Positions 42,259-46,497 of a DNA stretch of 46,497 bases are shown here, in pieces. This stretch comes from Dehalococcoidales bacterium. Lineage in GTDB: Bacteria; Chloroflexota; Dehalococcoidia; Dehalococcoidales; UBA2162. The stretch covers positions 1 through 46,497 of the forward strand of contig JAUYHA010000189.1 of NCBI GenBank assembly GCA_030690265.1, read 5' to 3'. The number at the start of each line of letters is the position of its first letter. Position 1 is the stretch's first letter. The translations under genes and the position numbers were made by a program. The notes beneath the pieces were generated by a model, which saw nothing but the letters and a program-made list of their open reading frames with translations, was not told the origin of the DNA and did not search any database.

Positions 42259-43035
42259 ATGAAAAGTGAGTCGGAAATCAAGTTCGCATCCACTAACCCG
42301 GGACCGTCCCTGCCTGCTGTGGTGGCAATATCCAGTGCCTGTGACCTCCTGCTCGAGGGGGAGATAAAAAGCTGCGATTTTCTTTTCAGCGGCTCCAACG
42401 ATGTCTTTCTGGTGACGCTGGTAAGAGATAAGATGGAGATTAAGGTCATCTATAAGCCGCGGCGGGGTGAAGCTCCTTTGTGGGATTTTCCTGACGGCAC
42501 CCTCTACAGTAGAGAGTATGCCGCCTTCCTGGTCAGCCAGGCGCTGGAATGGTATCTCATCCCCCCCACCGTTATTAGAGAGGGCCCCTTCGGTATCGGC
42601 TCGATGCAGTGGTTCGTGGATACGGTAAACGGGAGCAAGCCTTATTCGCAGCTGGTATGGGAGCCATCTATATTGAAGCGGGTGGCTCTCTTCGACTACC
42701 TGGTCAACAATGCCGACCGCAAAAGGGGTCATTTTCTGGAGGGCAAAGACGGTCGGCTCTGGGTGGTCGACCACGGGCTTACTTTCAATGTTGTGCCGAA
42801 ACTGCGCACGGTGCTATGGGATTTTTCCGGTCAGGCAGTTCCGGAGGGACTGCTGGCTGATGTGAAAGCACTACAGGATAAACTGAGCGGAGAAAAGCGG
42901 TTGCGCCGGGAACTGCTCCGTCTGCTTGACCCGGCCGAGGTGGAAGCTCTGGAATTTCGGATTAAGAAAATCATTGAAAGGCCGGTATTTACTTCCCCGG
43001 GAGCACGCCGGAGCGTGCCCTGGCCCTGGATTTAG
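42259..43035 (+). CDS. SCO1664-family PI3K/HipA-like kinase-fold protein
   Basis: The 258-residue protein has a Lys-bearing strand IKVIYKPRRGEAPLWDFPDG (K66), a Y-S-R-E-Y-A-A-F helix, the catalytic-loop-like VNNADRKRGHFL (D153) and a metal-loop-like VVDHGLTFN (D171), all in order. That pattern, together with the 'P.DG.L..RE.AA..vs..Lgw..VPPTv.r.GP.G.GsmQ.f' segment, matches SCO1664-like proteins of the lipid/HipA kinase superfamily. True substrate unknown. There are 97 bases to the VWA gene on the same strand. Confidence 0.75.
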   Translation: MKSESEIKFASTNPGPSLPAVVAISSACDLLLEGEIKSCDFLFSGSNDVFLVTLVRDKMEIKVIYKPRRGEAPLWDFPDGTLYSREYAAFLVSQALEWYLIPPTVIREGPFGIGSMQWFVDTVNGSKPYSQLVWEPSILKRVALFDYLVNNADRKRGHFLEGKDGRLWVVDHGLTFNVVPKLRTVLWDFSGQAVPEGLLADVKALQDKLSGEKRLRRELLRLLDPAEVEALEFRIKKIIERPVFTSPGARRSVPWPWI

Positions 43036-43067
43036 GCTATTGGCAGCAGAGGATTACCTGACCATTT

Positions 43068-43096
43068 TTTACCCTGAGTAACAGATGTGCTAGAAT
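43068..43096 (+). promoter_or_regulatory. Putative promoter of the VWA gene
   Basis: TTTACC (43068-43073), 17 bases, TAGAAT (43091-43096). Leader of about 30 bases with AAGGGAG before the ATG at 43133. Confidence 0.4.
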
Positions 43097-43132
43097 TTAT
43101 ATATCCGGGGTAAACCCGCTAAGGGAGTTGAT

Positions 43133-45157
43133 ATGGGCAATTTTATTTATTCAGAGTGGGACGGAAGCCAGGAGCTCTTCGACCTGGATACAGACCAGAT
43201 TATGGATGAACTCGGCAAGCACATTTTCCAGCACGGCAATCTGTCGCAGGCGCTCCGGGCTCTCCAGCGGCGCGGCCTCAATAGTCAGAGCCGGCAGATG
43301 CCGAGCCTGGATAAGCTGCTGGAACGCCTGCGCCGTATGAAACAGGAGCGCCTCAATCAGTATAACCTTGATTCGGTTATGGACGAGATAAAGCAAAAGC
43401 TGGACAAGATACTGGATATGGAACGGCAGGGAATTCAGCAGAAAGTGGATGAGGTGAGAGAGAAAGCTGAATCCGGTGATGCTAATCTGGCTCCGGAAGT
43501 AAAGCAGCGGTTGCTAAAGAACATCGAGGACAGGGCGGCACAGAACCGTGAGAAGCTTGATAGTCTGCCTCCGGATACCCCCGGCAGGATTAAAGAACTG
43601 ACCGACTATGATTTTATGGATGAAGAGGCCAGGGAACAGTTTCAGGAACTGATGGACATGCTGAAAAAGCACGCTATGGAGCAGTTCGGTAAAGACCTGG
43701 TGCAGCGCTTGAAGAATATGGACCCTGCTGCCCTGGCCGGTATGAGAAATATGATTGAAGCTCTCAACCAGATGATGGAACAGCAAATGAGAGGGGAATC
43801 GCCTGATTTCAACGGCTTTATGGAGCAGTTCGGCAGCTTCTTTGGTGACAACCCGCCCCAGAACCTGGAAGAACTGGTGGAGAACCTGCAAAACCAGATT
43901 GCCCAGGGGCAATCTCTGATGAACAGCCTTTCGCCTGAAGCCAGGCAGGAACTGCAGAAGTTGCTCGATTCGATGCTGGATGATGCCACCAAGTATGAGC
44001 TTGCCAGGATGGCTTCCTACCTGGAGAGGCTTTACCCCAGTGACGAACTGCAGCGGCATTACCCATTTTCCGGGGAAGAGTCCGTTTCCTATGACGAAGC
44101 AATGAAGCTGATGGAGGCTCTTCAGAAGATGGAGCGGCTGGAACAGCAGATGAAAGAGGCTCAGTATGACCCCTCCATGGATAGTATCAGTGACGAGCTG
44201 GTGAAAGAAGTGATGGGTGAAGAGGCGGAGAGAGAACTGGAATCTTTGCAAGAGATAGCCCGTCTGCTTGAGGAAGCCGGTTATATTAGCCGGAGAGGTG
44301 ATAAATATGAGCTGACTCCGAAAGGGATGCGGAAAATCGGCCAGCAGGCACTGAGCAGTATTTTTTCCCGTTTGAAGGAAGACCGCTTTGGCGGGCATAA
44401 TATCAATAATATAGGTCCGGGGGGCGAACGAATAGAAGAGACCAAAAAATACGAGTTCGGGGACGATTTTCATATCCACATCCAGAAAACAGTGATGAAC
44501 TCGCTAAAGCGGGAAGCCGCTTCCTTTCCGCTCAAACTGGATATCGAAGACTTTGAGATTCTTAAAGCTGAAGAAACCACCCGCTCGGCAACCGTTCTCA
44601 TGCTTGACCGGAGTCTATCGATGTTCATGAACGGGTATTTTGAGTCTGCCAAGCAGGTAGCTATAGCCCTGGACAGCCTGATTAGGACCCGCTTTCCAAA
44701 GGATGTCCTGCATGTGCTGACCTTCTCCCGGCGAGCCCGTGAGGTAAAAGGACAGGAGCTGCTTTTCGCTTCGTCGACCTGGGGAGAGCAGGGCACCAAT
44801 TACCAGGATGCTCTACGCCTGGCCAGAAAACTATTGACCAATCAGAACTGCAGTAACAAACAAATAATACTGGTGACGGATGGCGAACCTACGGCTCATC
44901 TGGAAGGTGACCGGGTGTATTTCCAGTATCCGCCCAGCCTCAGGACCTTGCAAAAAACGGTAGGAGAAGTGAGAGCCTGTACCGCCCAGCGGATAGTGAT
45001 AAATACCTTTATGTTTGAAGACTCGCCGTTTTTGACCCGCTTTATAACCCAGATAGCCCGGCTTAATAAAGGGAGAATATTCTTCACCAGCCCGACCAGC
45101 CTGGGTAAATATGTACTGATGGACTATCTCTCCAATAAGCACCGGAAAATAGGCTGA
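43133..45157 (+). CDS. Large VWA-domain protein with long helical N-terminal region
   Basis: In this 674-residue protein, residues 1-420 are highly charged and helical, with Q/E/M/L-rich stretches (FQELMDMLKKHAMEQFGKDL, QNLEELVENLQNQIAQGQSL). A short winged-helix-like segment YISRRGDKYELTPKGMRKIG follows near 380-400. The C-terminal third is a von Willebrand A domain with the MIDAS motif D492-R-S-L-S (LMLDRSLSMF), the later EQGTNYQDALR and ILVTDGEPTAH. Relatives usually work with a MoxR or ChlI-like AAA+ ATPase, which is not within this window. GGGAG precedes the ATG. The gene looks intact. Confidence 0.8.
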   Translation: MGNFIYSEWDGSQELFDLDTDQIMDELGKHIFQHGNLSQALRALQRRGLNSQSRQMPSLDKLLERLRRMKQERLNQYNLDSVMDEIKQKLDKILDMERQGIQQKVDEVREKAESGDANLAPEVKQRLLKNIEDRAAQNREKLDSLPPDTPGRIKELTDYDFMDEEAREQFQELMDMLKKHAMEQFGKDLVQRLKNMDPAALAGMRNMIEALNQMMEQQMRGESPDFNGFMEQFGSFFGDNPPQNLEELVENLQNQIAQGQSLMNSLSPEARQELQKLLDSMLDDATKYELARMASYLERLYPSDELQRHYPFSGEESVSYDEAMKLMEALQKMERLEQQMKEAQYDPSMDSISDELVKEVMGEEAERELESLQEIARLLEEAGYISRRGDKYELTPKGMRKIGQQALSSIFSRLKEDRFGGHNINNIGPGGERIEETKKYEFGDDFHIHIQKTVMNSLKREAASFPLKLDIEDFEILKAEETTRSATVLMLDRSLSMFMNGYFESAKQVAIALDSLIRTRFPKDVLHVLTFSRRAREVKGQELLFASSTWGEQGTNYQDALRLARKLLTNQNCSNKQIILVTDGEPTAHLEGDRVYFQYPPSLRTLQKTVGEVRACTAQRIVINTFMFEDSPFLTRFITQIARLNKGRIFFTSPTSLGKYVLMDYLSNKHRKIG

Positions 45158-45189
45158 ATTTCGCTAATCCGGTAAAAGATTTAATAACT

Positions 45190-46146
45190 GTGGATGCTGA
45201 GAACCTGGATTTTTCACTTCTGGAAGAGATTGAAACTCAAGCCGTTTATTTTGCCCGAGAAGCCGGGCAAATTCTGCTTGAGCAATTTCGTAAACCGCTG
45301 GAAGTACGCTTCAAGAGAGAGAAGCAAAACGACCCGGTCACCATTGCCGACCACCTCTCCGAGGAATATCTTCAGAGAGCTATCAGGGAGAAATTTCCCC
45401 GGCACGGTATTCTGAGCGAAGAGGGAGGGGCGCTTTACCAGCCTGATTCACCTTTTATCTGGGTGCTTGACCCCCTGGACGGCACCTCCAATTTCATCAA
45501 CGGTCTGCCTCTCTTTGCCGTCTCTATCGGTGTGCTCTGGAAAAATCAGCCCGTGGTTGGCAGTATCTATGCTCCGGTCAGCCACTGCACTACTGAAGGC
45601 GTTTATCATGCCTCTCTCGGCAGAGGAGCCTTTTTTGAAGGTGAAAGGATAGCGGTAACCGCAGAGCCATCCGGGCGTCCTCTTGCGGAAATCCCTCCTC
45701 ACTTTAGAAATCTCTTCCGTTTCACCGGTAAGAGACGGATAAGACCGCACGAAGCAAGGAACCTGGGCAGTATCGCCCTCGAACTGGCTATGACCGCCTG
45801 CGGAGTTTTTCACTACTCCCTGTTTGGCAGTCCCAGATTATGGGACATAGCTGCCGGTGTCTTGCTGGTAAAGGAAGCCGGTGGTCTGGTCTTCACCTGC
45901 CGGCCGGGAGGGAGAAAATGGCTGCCCCTGGAGCGGTTTCAGACGGAGAAGGAAAGTATGGAAGTACTGGAAAACCTCCGGAAGTGGTTGTCTCCTCTGG
46001 CTGCGGGAGCTCCTGATACCGTTACAAAAGTGGTGGAAGACATCCGGACTCGTCACCATTTGCTGCCCTGGCTCAGGGCGCTGAAGCGGTTACCGGGCCG
46101 GAGGGACAGAGAAAAGTTAAAAGGGGAGCAGGAAGCTCCCCCCTAG
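45190..46146 (+). CDS. Inositol monophosphatase family protein
   Basis: The 318-residue protein has the Mg-dependent phosphatase motifs in order: GILSEEGG, WVLDPLDGTSNFINGLPLFA and RLWDIAAGVLLVKEAGG, giving the metal ligands E, D, D and D of the IMPase fold. It may hydrolyse inositol phosphate, fructose bisphosphate, histidinol phosphate or PAP; the sequence does not decide. After the catalytic domain (about 1-265) is a basic helical tail (RTRHHLLPWLRALKRLPGRR) not usual in the family. GTG start at 45190 with a poor SD; it follows the VWA gene by 32 bases. Confidence 0.88.
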   Translation: MDAENLDFSLLEEIETQAVYFAREAGQILLEQFRKPLEVRFKREKQNDPVTIADHLSEEYLQRAIREKFPRHGILSEEGGALYQPDSPFIWVLDPLDGTSNFINGLPLFAVSIGVLWKNQPVVGSIYAPVSHCTTEGVYHASLGRGAFFEGERIAVTAEPSGRPLAEIPPHFRNLFRFTGKRRIRPHEARNLGSIALELAMTACGVFHYSLFGSPRLWDIAAGVLLVKEAGGLVFTCRPGGRKWLPLERFQTEKESMEVLENLRKWLSPLAAGAPDTVTKVVEDIRTRHHLLPWLRALKRLPGRRDREKLKGEQEAPP

Positions 46147-46197
46147 TATCCTGTCACAGAAATACGTGACTAATTGACAACACCAGTTGAGTCTCGT

Positions 46198-46311
46198 GTC
46201 ATTCTGGCGAAGCTTGTCCCGTACTTGATACGGGAGCCAGAATCCAGGCGTCATTTTGTTCTGGATTCCAGCCAGAGTTTACCCCGTACTGGGATACGGG
46301 GCTGGAATGAC
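46198..46311. repeat. GTCATTCC-family palindromic repeat, compound copy
   Basis: Starts GTCATTCTGGCGAAGC and ends GGCTGGAATGAC; inner hairpins CCCGTACTTGATACGGG and CCCCGTACTGGGATACGGGG. The copy is very like that at 3807-3898 in its left half. Confidence 0.8.
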
Positions 46312-46349
46312 GGTTTAGGGAACTGTTTGACTTATTCAACTTATTTATC

Positions 46350-46373
46350 AGACACTATACTAGTGTAGTGTCT
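46350..46373. repeat. 24-bp near-perfect palindrome with AGACACT ends
   Basis: Left half AGACACTATACT, right half AGTGTAGTGTCT; one base pair differs from perfect symmetry. The outer AGACACT recurs (as GAGACACT) at the last bases of the window, which suggests element ends. Confidence 0.55.
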
Positions 46374-46391
46374 CACTAATAACTTAACAAT

Positions 46392-46460
46392 GTCATTCCG
46401 TACTTGATACGGAATCCAGGTGGGGTGATGATGCTGGATTCCCGCTTTCGCGGGAATGAC
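46392..46460. repeat. GTCATTCC-family palindromic repeat
   Basis: Bounded by GTCATTCC and GGAATGAC with inner hairpins TCCGTACTTGATACGGA and CCCGCTTTCGCGGG. It is close to the element at 8579-8648 in length. Confidence 0.8.
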
Positions 46461-46497
46461 AATATGAAGTGTATTGTAAAGGTATCTCTGAGACACT

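Larger units (their letters stand above)
46147..46497. other. Gene-free right end filled by repeats
   Basis: No supported gene. It contains two GTCATTCC-family elements with a near-perfect 24-bp palindrome between them, and ends in GAGACACT, the same octamer (as AGTGTCTC) seen in that palindrome. The window may stop at the edge of a larger element. Confidence 0.6.

Noticed and set aside
43514-44479. 321-codon minus-strand frame opposite the VWA gene
   Set aside because: Its His/Phe/Leu-rich composition is the antisense image of a Q/E/K-rich helix; the VWA protein has motifs and an SD.

Overview
This 46.5 kb window looks like chromosome of a Chloroflexota bacterium, most likely a Dehalococcoidia-like lineage. 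That assignment is inference from gene content (the rpsB-tsf-pyrH-frr-uppS-cdsA ... dxr-rseP-ispG order, a short EF-Ts, a PurL with PurS-like domains at its N-terminus, a CetZ/FtsZ-like tubulin homologue, and very many palindromic intergenic repeats); no database search was possible. Coding density is high. GTG and TTG starts are frequent and usually have clear Shine-Dalgarno (SD) sequences. No rRNA, convincing tRNA, CRISPR array or intact transposase was seen.

Layout. (1) 1-2.9 kb: the 3' end of an AlbA_2/Schlafen-like gene, an AmrS-type radical SAM gene and a nitroreductase, separated by repeats. (2) 3-7.7 kb, minus strand: rpsU-yqeY-purL-purQ. PurL carries an in-frame double-hairpin repeat between two PurS-like domains. 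(3) 7.7-7.9 kb: a compact divergent promoter between rpsU and an XRE regulator; the regulator transcript is predicted to be leaderless and to carry an operator palindrome inside its promoter. (4) 8.3-17.0 kb, minus strand: a short virion-structure module made of a Cys-rich HTH protein, portal, scaffold-like coiled coil, major capsid protein, decoration-like protein, small structural proteins, a LamG protein broken by a stop codon, a head-tail adaptor-like protein and a large tail/baseplate-like protein with a sialidase-type Asp-box. No terminase, tape measure, integrase or lysis gene is recognisable. The only clear promoter of the module has a near-consensus LexA/SOS-type box between its -35 and -10. 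(5) 17.1-17.8 kb: mazEF with an operator over its -10 box. (6) 18-24.3 kb, plus strand: two small envelope proteins, then a LOG-like protein, enolase, an MBL-fold hydrolase, GAPDH and a tubulin-like GTPase. (7) 24.3-27.8 kb, minus strand: two Ala/Glu-rich helical proteins, one built from about twenty 25-residue repeats, and an RluD-type pseudouridine synthase. (8) 28-30.3 kb: an NfnAB/SudAB-like flavoprotein pair. (9) 30.8-40.5 kb: the translation, lipid and isoprenoid cluster, interrupted by an inverted MFS transporter. (10) 40.5-46.1 kb: a transglutaminase-like protein and a patatin on the minus strand, then an SCO1664-like kinase-fold protein, a large VWA protein and an inositol-monophosphatase-like protein on the plus strand. 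The window ends in repeats.

The most interesting material is the stripped virion module with its SOS-like control site, the repeat that has become PurL coding sequence, the leaderless promoter with an embedded operator, and the tubulin homologue facing two long-helix proteins. All promoter, operator and terminator calls are pattern matches read by eye.
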